A stretch of 64,000 nt of DNA from Limnephilus marmoratus. Its lineage: Eukaryota > Arthropoda > Insecta > Trichoptera > Limnephilidae. Shown here piece after piece: positions 11,082 to 21,900 of this stretch (position 1 is its first letter; each line of letters starts with the position of its first letter). Both the position numbers and the translations under genes were made by a program. A model generated the notes under the pieces. The model was given only the letters and a program-made list of their open reading frames with translations. It had not been told where the DNA came from and did not search any database. The stretch lies in NCBI GenBank assembly GCA_917880885.1, contig OU862921.1, positions 54,362,508 to 54,426,507 on the forward strand, given 5' to 3'.

Positions 11082-11692
11082 TGTAACGATTAAAATGGAT
11101 TACCTGTTAAATTGGTATTATGTACGTATTAAATGGCTAGCTACAGTCTGAAAGTAGAAACATGATAAATGACAAGTCAATGAAATAAAAGAGGGAATTA
11201 ATTTAATTACAATCTGATTTATTGAATTATTATTATCGTGACATTTGTGAATTGTATTTTTAAAGACTCTTAGAATATTAATGATCTCACGGGGTTTTTG
11301 AAATACTCGAAGAGTATTACAACAATCAAACTAGTTTGCGAATGTGAATTTAAGTTATGTGGAAGCAAAACGAAGTATTGGACGCCAGAGTGTTTAAACA
11401 ACAACACCCAAGTATTAAATAGTAAAACCAAATGGTAACCTTGAATATCTGACTAAAATAAATAATATATTAGGATCTAGATTAACGTTACGAATTCGAT
11501 GCGCCATGGTGATGTTGGTTTCATCCGTCGCAGGAATGCACCGCCTCTCCTTGGGCTTGCTCGATCCAAACTGAAGGTAGGTGTAGTTTCTTTCCGGAAC
11601 GTCTATGCCGCCAGTGATGTTGTTGTCAATGCTCTCCGATATTTTGTGATGTATTCGGGGTTGGAAGGTACCGATGTAATTTAACTGTTACA
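11082..11692 (-). repeat. Element A 3' LTR (611 bp)
   Basis: Matches the split copy at 16350-16625 plus 26116-26409. Differences seen by eye: one base in the GGGGTTTTTG/GGGGTGTTTG word, and about 41 bp (starting after GAATTCGATGCGC) present here but absent from the other LTR. Confidence 0.9.
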
Positions 11693-11716
11693 TTACCCCC
11701 TTTCCCAAAAAATGAG
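11693..11716 (-). other. Element A polypurine tract
   Basis: On the minus strand, TTTTTTGGGAAAGGGGGTAA directly precedes the 3' LTR start TGTAACAG. This purine run is the expected plus-strand primer and fixes the element's orientation. Confidence 0.6.
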
Positions 11717-11964
11717 GTCCACCTGGCACCTCCACAAGAGAACTTCTTGTCCTGTGAGAATTGTCCGCAAGCGTGATGGAAGCATATATCTTGAAACTTG
11801 CGAGTAGATGGGATCCTGGTAGACAGAAGTAGATCCAGTCCATATGTTGTAAATAATCGAAGAAACGGTGACCACCGTACTGCACTAATGTTGACATGAC
11901 GTCATAATAAAAGGATGAACCAGAAGAAGTTCCATAATTCAATGTAGCATCTCTCCGATAATGA

Positions 11965-12400
11965 TGAATTCAAATTACTGATGACCCAAAGTGGCCCAAG
12001 GTAGAGATGGAAGCTCTGGTATAACATCTTGAAGTACAGCGTTGATGATCTTGAAGAATCTCTATGATAAAGAATTTTTCAAATAACTGTTGACCCTAAG
12101 TGGCCCACGGTAGAGATAGAAGCTCTGGTACCACATCTTGAAGTCCAGCGTTGATGATTTTGAAAAATCTCTCTGATAATGAATTCTTCAAATAACTGAT
12201 GACCCTAAGTGGCCCACGGTAGAGAAGAGATAGAAGCTCTGGTACAACATCTTGAAGTCCAGCGTTGATGATTTTGAAAAATCTCTCTGATAATGAATTC
12301 TTCAAATAACTGATGACCCTAAGTGGCCCACGGTAGAGATAGAAGCTCTGGTACAACATCTTGAAGTCCAGCGTTGATGATTTTGAAAGAATCTTCCTAT
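11965..12400 (-). repeat. About 109-bp tandem repeat, four copies
   Basis: The word TGACCC-AAGTGGCCCA recurs at 11982, 12091, 12200 and 12314. Units also share GTAGAGATAGAAGCTCTGGT and TCCAGCGTTGATGATTTTGA. One unit has a 5-bp GAGAA insertion. A frame running through three copies is a by-product of the repetition. Confidence 0.85.
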
Positions 12401-15400
12401 AATGATGTCTTCAAGCGGGATAATGATGCGACGTGGCTTGAAGTCAGATGAATGCCTTTGACCCACATTTTGAAACCAGCGACAATGAACATGAAGGATG
12501 CTTTCTTCTTAGTCTTGCTATTTAAATTTTCTTGAGATTATCTTGAAGTTCCCTACACTAAACTGCCTAAATAAGGTTACCAGCAACAAAGTAAGATATA
12601 AAAGGAAAGAAAATTCAAGATGAAATATCTAAAAAAAATGATTATGTAAATGTATGCTCAAAGCTGAAATTGAAATTTTTCCACATAACATATTAAAGAA
12701 ACCTGAATTAAAGATTTAATAATTGTAAAACTTCATGTCTTATACAAAAGAAACAATGAATTGATATGCAATTGCAAAATTAGAATGCACGGGATTTACC
12801 GAAGTTTGAAATAATATTACCCAGCGATGTAAATATTTTATAAATAAAAGTGTTTTAAATTGAGATTAAATATGATAAAAAAATTTATTATTCAATTAAT
12901 CTAATACCCGATAGATATCAAAATACAAAAAAAAAATAATCAAAACATATGAAAATAAATTTTTACTGAGATATTTTTAATTTATTTCTTTTCTTAAATT
13001 CCCAAAATAAAATAACAGCCTGTATTATGCTGAGCTGAGTATAAAATCTGAAAAATGAAATACTTAATTTGTTTGAAAGTATTTTTAAAAACCCCATGTA
13101 GCAAATAATAACTTAGAGATAGTCAATAAACAATTCCTAGGATAGTAAAATAATAATTAATGATAAATGTAATCAAATGTTGATAGATGGCTCTAGTGTA
13201 GGCCCCATTATATTCGTGATAAATTATTAATATTTAATAATAATGTTACAACTATTAAGCAACAGATGTCATTGCTCTATTCCCATAATTCAATTAAAAT
13301 AATTTTAAGGACAACCTGAACAGTTGTTATATTATAAAGCCTTGGTTAACTAAGTATTAATTGTATTTCAAGGCATCATCGGTATAATGAAGGTTTCAAC
13401 TTCCCGATTGAATTAACTCAATTTCATTATACTGGAATATATTAATTCATCCTAAAATTTCCACGACAGAAATTCTTAGGAGGAATTATGTGGAGTAATT
13501 ATGAGACGACACAATATATAACATAAAAATACAACATATACAAACTTAATAGTTATCTTGATAGATTTAACCTATTTATATGCAATATGAATATGGTAAT
13601 TGCACATAAAGGACAGTTCTCATTACTATCTATTTCTATAAATGTTCTTAGAACAAAACTTGCTACCTGAATTATAGACACTCAAGGCTTTACTGAAATC
13701 CTCTCGAAAGAGATAAATGCCATGAGCTTTCTACAACTCAACAATTCATCTTTCTAAGAAGATAAATAACTTCATTTTCTGAATTCAAAAGAGACGGACA
13801 TATCCTCATCGTAAGTTCAAAGCTTACGCCAAAGATTCCTCCGTATCTCGCGAATGAAAGTGAACAGGCAAACCGACGCCACCTTCTATAATCGATTAAA
13901 ATCGTGTTTACGCTACAGTGATAGGAAAATATTTTGTATCCTATTTATAGAACGCAAAACAAGGAAAGATTGTCATACTCAGAGGATCTCAACGGGAGAT
14001 CATGTTATGCCCTTAACTGCCGTTTTAAACGGTGGCAGTAATCGAATCAGTGTGAGATATATCCACTGCATTGAAGCGAAGCTCCAACTGTTTTGTTTAA
14101 AACAAAACTTGTCTGTTTCCTTCACTCAAGGACCAACAATCCGTATACAAGACAATATAATAGAAACCACAGTACATAAGTCACATCCGTACACAAGACA
14201 ACAATAGAAGACAAAACAATTCAATAACATTCAATGCTCAAACTCATTTACCCTTTGAGAGCTGAATGTATTGAAAACAAAATTCATCTGCTTTTGTTGA
14301 CGCACCAAAAACAGATAAATTTTTCCCCAAAATTGCACCGCACATAATATGCTATATTATCTAGCCACTTATGATCTTAGATTATGTCCTACGACAGATT
14401 GATAACGGAATATTTAAAGTTTCCGCTCTGAAAGTGAAGACGCAAACCCCAATAGCAGTTGTTGTATGTGTTATGTCAAACAATAATATGTAGATGGCGT
14501 TATTGAGAAACTGACTAAATAATAAAATTGTGTCAAACTAGTATATTTATAATTACGAGATCTATTAAATGACTTAAAACATTGTGTGCTGTTAAGTAAA
14601 TTAAAGTTATTTGAAAACCCTATTAGTTAAAGTTTAAAGATGTTAATTCAATAAAACATTTATTTGTTCAACAATCTACTAATCGTTCCGAAAAATTACC
14701 TTGCAAACCTCTGAAAACCCTTGAAAGGAAGATAAGAAAGTACTTCAAGGAACAGTTAATAGAACGTAAATAACTTATAGAACCCAAGTCGAACAATGAA
14801 AATTTTTAAATTAATTATGTAGATGGCGGTAGTGAAAATAAATTGATTATATAATGATACCATTTCTACATTTTATATCAATTTAAATAGTTGTAATTTC
14901 ATAACAATCATGTTAGTCATTCCGCAAGTTACTTCGCATAATCTCTAATAACCCTATTAAAGGAAGAAATGCCAAACAATTTAAGGAAACAGCCAACTGA
15001 TCGCAAAATAACATACAATCTTCTATTCTAATTTATAGAATTATCCATTATTGGAATCAAAACCCAAAAGATTAATTAGATAATAGCCGATGAACAAATA
15101 ATATAGCGATAAGCAACATTTTGCATTCACCTACAAAATGATGATTTCAAAATAACAGTTATTCATCAAACCCGAAAACTATAAGGAATTTATTTTATTT
15201 TAAAAGAAAAACTAATCCCGCCGACTAAAGAGAAATTAAAACTCGATAAAAATCTATTAAAATAATGATTTGAATACAAATCCCTGTTATGTACTAAAAT
15301 CGGAATTTAATGAAATTTATCAAACCCTCACAAAAAAAAATTTGTATAAAATATTAAACCGAAAGAACATAATGATATATTGCAAGGAAATTTAATTTCT

Positions 15401-16329
15401 TTTGAAAGCCCTACATGAGGAAAGAATAAAAAAAAATCATCGATCAAATCAATATAACCCGGATAATAAATTATAAAAATTAATTTACGTGAAACTAGCT
15501 TTAGTCGCTTTGCATAACAGGACAGCCCGAAATCTGTAGACGAAGGTTTGTGATGACGTCTCATCTCCACCTCCGGATGTCCAGCAAAATTTGGTCCGCG
15601 TCTGAAATGCACGTTTGGTTACATTTATTATTATGAAAAATAAAATTTGTATAAAGGGAACAAAAATGAAATCAAAATTCCCAAAATAAGATTGTAAAAG
15701 ATCACAATGTAACAGAACATATCAATTGCAGGTAGGATAACTATTTGTATTAAGTTTATAACATGTGAAGAAATTCATGTGTGAAATGATGTCAATAATA
15801 ATTATTGCATCAGGTAGGTAGGTAATTAATGAAATTTACACAGTATTGCAAAATATAAGCATGAAAAATATCACAAAATAATTGCAATGAGATTAAACAG
15901 CCACTCATAACACAGTGTAAATAAATAAGCTTGTAATAAAATATACTTACAAGTTTCAATTATTAACGGATGACCAGCACGAGTTTTGTACAATGTTATA
16001 TTATTAAATCTGCCGAAATATTATTAATTCCATCTGCAGAAATTAAATCCATCCCATCTGCTATAAAACAATGTGTTCCTACCTAAATAATTAGTAGGAG
16101 AAATAAATATGATTAGTACAACACATACGAATAACACAAAATAAAATGAGTTGTGGATGAACAAGCCCAAGTAAATATAAAATATGCAATTAACAAAAAT
16201 AAAATTAATACATACCCACGACGGTAAAAGCAACACACCATAGAATTGTAATTTCACCTAACCTAAAATGATCGCGGAGAATTTAAATCATATCCACATA
16301 AAACTTGCAAAACATAGTTTGACTGGAAC

Positions 16330-16349
16330 TACCACGTTGGGCTCGCCAC
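16330..16349 (-). other. Element A primer-binding site
   Basis: Directly after the 5' LTR end (minus strand ...GTTACA) comes GTGGCGAGCCCAACGTGG. It resembles a tRNA-Lys type primer site (TGGCGCCCAACGTGG) with an AG irregularity; tRNA identity is an inference. Confidence 0.5.
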
Positions 16350-16625
16350 TGTAACGATTAAAATGGATTACCTGTTAAATTGGTATTATGTACGTATTAA
16401 ATGGCTAGCTACAGTCTGAAAGTAGAAACATGATAAATGACAAGTCAATGAAATAAAAGAGGGAATTAATTTAATTACAATCTGATTTATTGAATTATTA
16501 TTATCGTGACATTTGTGAATTGTATTTTTAAAGACTCTTAGAATATTAATGATCTCACGGGGTGTTTGAAATACTCGAAGAGTATTACAACAATCAAACT
16601 AGTTTGCGAATGTGAATTTAAGTTA
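16350..16625 (-). repeat. Element A 5' LTR, first segment
   Basis: Identical in order to 11082-11357, with a single visible substitution. It ends at AGTTA (16621-16625), the target site of element B. The rest of this LTR continues at 26116. Confidence 0.9.
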
Positions 16626-17983
16626 TGTAGCGGACGTGTTGTTGTCCCTACAAGACTGTAAGAGGGCACCGGCGTCTCGTGCACGATGGTCCGGATGTCT
16701 TCCAAATTATGAGGGTGGTAACCCTGAATTGTTGAGGGTGGCAACCCTTGATCTGCCTCCCTGCACCCAGAGCTTGGTGATGGCGGCTCTGGATGTCCTG
16801 GTCGCTGCCTGAACCTGGCGCCTTGCGGTGTCCTCGAGTGGGGCCGGCTAGTCTGGAGAAGGTAGGCACCAGGCTTGGTAATCAGGCAGAGCTTCAGCAG
16901 GAGGCAGTCGGAGAGAGGTTTTCCAGAGGAAGTATTTAATAAAACACTTTGTCGAGTAAAAAGTTGAACTGATTTATTTTCAAAAAGGTCGCAGTATTTA
17001 TTCAATTCGGTGAACCCGATTTGGGGCCGGACAAAACCACAGAAAAGTGGTGGGGGGAATCATTCCGCGCCACCACTAGTATATAATGGGCAGCGAAATG
17101 CTCATTATCTATTTTGCCTGTTTAAGTTCAAAAAGCGCTCGCTTAAATTTACAACTTTGCAGGATTTTGTAGCCTAAACTACTGCGAAATACATACATTT
17201 ATAATTGAAAACAAATAAAGAAAGGTACAATGTATAAGAAGAATTTTTGTTTGGTGAAATTTGAAGCATTTTGAGATTTTTTGATTTTAAATTTAGGTTA
17301 TATGATTATGATTAATTGATTTCATAATGAAATGCAATTATATTATTTTTCCCCGGTTCCCCGTGAGATACTCTATCGAAATCTGTTTATTTCAATATCC
17401 CACGAGGTCCCGGGATTTTTAAAATGAGAAAAATGTGAAAATTTCATCTGCGAAATTTTCTAAGTGTTTGACAAGAGCAAAATGTGTCTCTATCTTCTGT
17501 AGGTTTTTACCTAGAGGCAAAGTTTTATGTTTTGCTGGAGGCCTTGCAGGCCCTACAATGAAAACTGATTATTTCATTGTCCTGCAAGGCTCACAGACTT
17601 TTAAAATTGAAAAGTAAAAAATTAATAGTACAACATAAAAATTAAAAAGGTAAAAATAATGAGTTTACAATCTCCCCAGTGACAACCTGAAAGTAATCGT
17701 TTATTTGTTGCACTGGGGAAATGTACATTGTTAATAAAAAGCCTTAAAAATAGTTTATTTAATTAAGTTATAGCATAAAATATACAAGAATGAAAATTTG
17801 ATAAGAATTTTGACAAGAGAAATCCTTTTCATCAACATTATCGCTGGCGGCACGGTATTTTTGCATTTTGTGGCCAGGTAATTTTTTACTAATTTCCAAG
17901 AAATGACCACAAAACTGCAGAGGACCGGGCCAACGATGAACATTGATGAAAAAGATTTCGAGGGTATGAACACGTCGGTTACA
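16626..17983 (-). repeat. Element B 3' LTR (1358 bp)
   Basis: On the minus strand it starts TGTAACCGACGTGTT and ends ACAACACGTCCGCTACA. It contains three hairpin-forming segments (17351-17414, 17541-17590, 17671-17719) and several AATAAA-type words. It is identical to the 5' LTR except for one visible base at 17890. Confidence 0.95.
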
Positions 17984-17998
17984 CTCCCCTCGTGTAGC
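17984..17998 (-). other. Element B polypurine tract
   Basis: The minus strand reads ACACGAGGGGAG immediately before the 3' LTR (TGTAACC), the expected plus-strand priming position. Confidence 0.55.
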
Positions 17999-18024
17999 TT
18001 GCTGCACTAATCATCTCGACGTGT

Positions 18025-21000
18025 TTACGAAGGACGAGTAGGTGAAGTTGCGTCGGTGGGCGGGGCTGGCAGGATCACAGCGAGCTTCACGGCAGGTCTG
18101 ACGTAGACTCCGGTGCTGGTCTGGATCCGGGCAGTCCTCACTTGTCCGTCTGCAGCAGGGGTGGCGTCGAGGACTCGTCCGCGCGGCCAGGTGTTGCGGG
18201 GCATCGCAGGGTCCATGATGATCACCAGGTCATCCTTCTTGATGGGGTCGACGGTCTGGTGCCATTTTTGACGAGCCGCCAAGGTGGGGAGGTATTCGCG
18301 GAGCCACCGCCTCCAGAACATGTCAGCTAGTCTCTGACTGATGCGCCACTGGCGGCGGAGGCATACCTCCTCATCCTGTTGGTCATACAGTGACAACTGG
18401 GGCCGGCTGCCTGCTGCTCCCAGTAGAAAGTGATTGGGAGTGAGGGGCTCTTCGTCTCTTGGATCCGCTGAGATGTGTGTGAGAGGACGGTTGTTTACGG
18501 TCCACTCCGCTTCGGCCAGGGCTGTCCGTAGGGTCTCCTCTCTTGGGGCTCTCTCCTGCAGGATGGCTTGCAGGGCGTGTTTTACTGAACGCACCAAGCG
18601 CTCCCAGGCTCCCCCCATATGAGGAGCCATAGGCGGGATGAATTTCCAGTCAATTCCTTCTGTGGTGAGATGATCCCTCATCCGGGCGTCATCCTTGAGT
18701 GAATTCAGGGCGTCCTTTATCTCGTTGTCCGCTCCGTGAAAGTTGGTGCCATTGTCCGAGTACATTGTCTTCGGTTGGCCTCGGCGCGCCGTCATGCGTT
18801 GGAGGGCCATGATTGCTGAGTCTGCGGACAGGGAGTTGGCCAGCTCAAGGTGGATGGCGCGTGTGGACAGGCAGGTGAAGAGGGCTCCGTACCGCTTCTC
18901 ACGATGTCTTCCGACAGTGATCTCCATGGGCCCGAAGTAGTCCAACCCGCAGTGTGTGAAGGGGGGGACGTGGTGGGCGAGTCGTGATGGGGGCAAGGGC
19001 CCCATTAGTGGTGGAGCCGGCTTGCTTCTCCTCATCTTGCAGGTGGGGCAGTTGTGGGCGATCTTGCGGATATTTGTGCGCAGTCGCAGCACAAAGTAGC
19101 TTCCCCGTACCTCCGCCATGGTCCTCTCTGTACTCGGGTGGTCGGCCTTTTGGTGGTGATGGCTCACCAGGAGGCGGGCGTATGCGTGGTCTCCATCCAG
19201 TATTATTGGGGTCCGTGCATCTCGGGATATTCTGTTGAGGGCCCGTATTCTTGAGTTCATCCTCAGCAGTCCATCAGGTCCCAGGAAGGGGTTCAGAGCC
19301 CGCAGCCGACTGCCACTTGGTAATGGCGTTCCTTGGCGAAGGGCATTCATCTCGGGCCCGAATGCATCTTCTTGGGCTGCTTTGACCCACCGGGTCTCCG
19401 CTTCTCGGGTCTCTTCGAGCCGTAGGTATCCGCCTGGTAGTTTTGTGTGTCCCTCCCGGCATCGATTTATGAAGCGGTGGACCCAGGCGGTGGTTCTGAT
19501 TAGGCGGCGCCAAGAAGAGAATCGGCCGATCTCAGGCAGTGCGTCCGCCATGGTTGAAGTGAGCCCGACATATTGGGCCCTCACTTCTAGGGTGTTGTCA
19601 TCAGGCTGGGGTAGTCTGGACCTCTCGTGTGGCCATTCTGCCTCAGTTGCGGTGAGAAAGGCCGGACCGCTGAACCATCTTCCTGTCGGTGTGAGGTCGG
19701 GAGTCTCGGCGTCTCGGGTTCCAATGTCAGCCGGGTTCATCTTGGTGGGGACCCATCTCCAATCTCCAATGTGTGAGAGTTCGTCAATCTCTCCAAGCCG
19801 GTTGGCCACAAAGGCGGAGTAGGTGCGCGGGTCGGTGCGCAGCCAGCATAGCACTGTTGTTGAATCCGTCCAGAATACTGTCCGCGTGATATGGCTGCGA
19901 CATTCCTTTTTCAGGGTTGCTGCCAGCCTAGCCGCCATGAGTGCCGATTGAAGCTCGAGGCGGGGTATCGAGAGTGGCTTCAGGGGTGCCACCTTGCATT
20001 TACTGGCCAAGAAGGTTGCTGTGGTGTTTCCGTCCCTCTCCTCTGTGTGGTAGGCGACTGCGCAGCATGCTTGTTCGGAGGCGTCGCAGAACAGGTGGAG
20101 CGTGACATTGCTTTGCTTGTTCTGCAAACAACGTCTCGGTAAGGCGACTCTGCAGTTTCGGAGGAGTCCCAGCCAGTCCAGCCATCTCTCGTTGTGTTCT
20201 GGTCTGATGATCTCGTCCCATCCCGTGTTTGATCGCCAGACAGCTTGCAGGAGCATCTTTGATCGGACTGTCAGGCAGGCAAGGAACCCCACAGGATCGA
20301 ATATTTTCATCACGATGCTGAGCAGCTGCCGTTTGGTAGGTCGGCTGATCAGTTCTGGGTCTGCGGCGTCCGTGAAGGAGTACAGGAAGCTGTCGGTCAC
20401 AGGATCCCACAGTAGGCCAAGGATTCTCTCGGTCTCAGCCTCTCCGCTGCTGATGCGTATGGCTGACCTGGCGCGGTCTCCCAGCGGGACGGAGGCCATC
20501 ACTGCTGGGTTGTTGGAGGCCCAATTTGTAAGGTGGAAGCCTCCTGCAGATAGTACTGTGGCCACGTCCTTCACAAGGCTGGTGGCTTCGCTGACGGTGT
20601 CCACCGCATCCAGGTAGTCGTCCATATAAAACTTCGTCTGGATGGCATCTGCAGCGGCCGGGAAGTTCTCTGCATTCTCCAGGGCCACTCGGTTTCGCAC
20701 GTACTGGGCGCTGCTAGGGGAGCAGGTAGCGCCAAACATCATCGAGGTCATCATGAAGGTATGAGGCTCTTGTTGAAGTGCTGGTCGCCACAGGAACAGT
20801 TGTGATAGTTGGTCCTCCGCCTTGATTTTCACTTGTAGGAACATCTCTTTTATGTCGGCGGCGAGAGCTATTTTTCCCTCTCGAAACCGGAGAATGTTCC
20901 CAAGGAGGGAAGTCAGCAGGTCAGGTCCCGTCAGCAGCTGGTCATTCAGGGAGGTCCCTCGGCAGCGGCTTGCAGCGTCAAACACCACGCGGATCTTGCC

Positions 21001-21897
21001 TGGTTTGTTGGGATTCACCACGGCGAAGTGCGGCAGGTACCATTTTCGGGCAGAGTGTTGCGCCGCCTCTCGTTCTGTGAGCTGTCGCGCGTGGCCTTGT
21101 GTGATAAGTTGGTTGATCTTATCTTTGTATGCAGCTGCCAGGCCATCCTCCCTTGATAACTTTCTTTCGAGGGCGCACAATCTCTGCATGGCACACTTCT
21201 TGTTGTCAGGCAGCGTAATGTTGTCGTCTCTCCACAGTAGGCCGGTCTCCCATCTGCCGGTTGTCATCTGGCGGGTGGTGTCCTCCATCAGTTGGTTGGC
21301 TCGTACCACGTGCGCAGTCACACGGGAGGCTGACGTGACTCCCAGTGAGTCGATGGCGAAGTTCGCTTTTATGAGGTCGCTCAGCTGGTCGTCTCTCTGG
21401 CTCTCGGCGTTCAGGGCGAGAGTGGTGACGGGGTCTTCACTGGTGGCCGTCCCTCCTCCGTGAGCAATCCATCCTAGGGCAGTCCGTGATATTATTCGTG
21501 AACAATTACGGGCTTCATGCACTTCCCTCGAGACAATGAGGTGCGCATTGTCCTGTCCGATGAGGAGTGTAGGGGTGACGTATCTGCCAGGGACCCTTTG
21601 TTGTGGTAGACTGAGGCCCTTCACGGTGCTTGCCTTGATATTGTAGCTGGTACTTATCCCGGCGCCACGTAGTGTGATGTGTACGCGGCGCGATAAGTTG
21701 TCTGAAGAGCACATGCCTTTGGCCCCATGCAGCCGTAGTCCATGTACAGGTCCGGTAGCGCCGACTTGTTCTGCTGTGGTGGCGTCAATTAGTGTGATTG
21801 TTGATCCCTCGTCCAGCAGCGCAAATGTGGAGATCTGCTGCGCGGGGCCCGTCAAAACCACCGGCACCACCTTTAGCACGGCGCCGTCGACCTGGCG
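18025..21897 (-). CDS. pol: BEL/Pao Pol: protease, RT, RNase H, integrase
   Basis: Supplies all enzymes for reverse transcription and integration. Numbering from the GTG at 21879 (1284 codons): A17/DUF1758-type aspartic protease with LLDEGSTITLID at 21-32; RT about 290-490 with RVVFDAASR at 297-305 and the catalytic YMDDYLD at 418-424; RNase H with D600, E643 and D673; integrase zinc site with HHH at 908-910, H915 and C945/C948; DDE core D981 (DYFGP), D1043 (SDNGT) and E1094 (GGAWERL); and a DUF5641-like C-terminus with WPRGRV. There is no AUG near the start. The frame is continuous with Gag across a single UGA at 21898-21900, so Pol is probably made as a Gag-Pol readthrough product. All catalytic residues appear intact. 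Confidence 0.96.
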   Translation of the reverse strand, partial: RQVDGAVLKVVPVVLTGPAQQISTFALLDEGSTITLIDATTAEQVGATGPVHGLRLHGAKGMCSSDNLSRRVHITLRGAGISTSYNIKASTVKGLSLPQQRVPGRYVTPTLLIGQDNAHLIVSREVHEARNCSRIISRTALGWIAHGGGTATSEDPVTTLALNAESQRDDQLSDLIKANFAIDSLGVTSASRVTAHVVRANQLMEDTTRQMTTGRWETGLLWRDDNITLPDNKKCAMQRLCALERKLSREDGLAAAYKDKINQLITQGHARQLTEREAAQHSARKWYLPHFAVVNPNKPGKIRVVFDAASRCRGTSLNDQLLTGPDLLTSLLGNILRFREGKIALAADIKEMFLQVKIKAEDQLSQLFLWRPALQQEPHTFMMTSMMFGATCSPSSAQYVRNRVALENAENFPAAADAIQTKFYMDDYLDAVDTVSEATSLVKDVATVLSAGGFHLTNWASNNPAVMASVPLGDRARSAIRISSGEAETERILGLLWDPVTDSFLYSFTDAADPELISRPTKRQLLSIVMKIFDPVGFLACLTVRSKMLLQAVWRSNTGWDEIIRPEHNERWLDWLGLLRNCRVALPRRCLQNKQSNVTLHLFCDASEQACCAVAYHTEERDGNTTATFLASKCKVAPLKPLSIPRLELQSALMAARLAATLKKECRSHITRTVFWTDSTTVLCWLRTDPRTYSAFVANRLGEIDELSHIGDWRWVPTKMNPADIGTRDAETPDLTPTGRWFSGPAFLTATEAEWPHERSRLPQPDDNTLEVRAQYVGLTSTMADALPEIGRFSSWRRLIRTTAWVHRFINRCREGHTKLPGGYLRLEETREAETRWVKAAQEDAFGPEMNALRQGTPLPSGSRLRALNPFLGPDGLLRMNSRIRALNRISRDARTPIILDGDHAYARLLVSHHHQKADHPSTERTMAEVRGSYFVLRLRTNIRKIAHNCPTCKMRRSKPAPPLMGPLPPSRLAHHVPPFTHCGLDYFGPMEITVGRHREKRYGALFTCLSTRAIHLELANSLSADSAIMALQRMTARRGQPKTMYSDNGTNFHGADNEIKDALNSLKDDARMRDHLTTEGIDWKFIPPMAPHMGGAWERLVRSVKHALQAILQERAPREETLRTALAEAEWTVNNRPLTHISADPRDEEPLTPNHFLLGAAGSRPQLSLYDQQDEEVCLRRQWRISQRLADMFWRRWLREYLPTLAARQKWHQTVDPIKKDDLVIIMDPAMPRNTWPRGRVLDATPAADGQVRTARIQTSTGVYVRPAVKLAVILPAPPTDATSPTRPS

Positions 21898-21900
21898 TCA
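21898..21900 (-). promoter_or_regulatory. In-frame UGA between Gag and Pol; candidate readthrough site
   Basis: The context on the minus strand is CAC ATG TGA CGC CAG. Gag and Pol are in the same frame, and the protease domain starts within 20 codons after the UGA. UGA followed by C is a permissive readthrough context in general. A simple nonsense mutation is the alternative. Confidence 0.6.

Larger units (their letters stand above)
11693..16349 (-). other. Element A internal region, apparently non-coding
   Basis: AT-rich and rearranged. Besides the 109-bp tandem units near 11950-12400, two diverged copies of a block of about 330 bp lie side by side (about 14485-14810 and 14815-15060), each with TATGTAGATGGCG and a CTAAT/CGTTCCG-type word. 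Open frames here are short, on mixed strands and without motifs. Confidence 0.6.

Noticed and set aside
12096..12359. 87-codon frame with repeated YRGPLRVISYLKNSLSERFF
   Set aside because: Direct product of the 109-bp tandem repeat; the frame breaks outside it and one unit has a 5-bp shift.
13854..14207. 117-codon plus-strand frame inside element A
   Set aside because: Antisense to the element, no motif, ordinary length for chance in a 4.6-kb region.
16538..17005. 155-codon minus-strand frame across the LTR end (and the longer counterpart at 24470-25132)
   Set aside because: Lies in LTR sequence and at the LTR/gag boundary, overlapping the real gag start; no recognisable domain.
19235..21463. 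Long plus-strand open frames (195-213 codons) opposite pol
   Set aside because: They mirror the GC-rich BEL pol gene on the other strand, have no motifs and no start context; codon-bias shadows.
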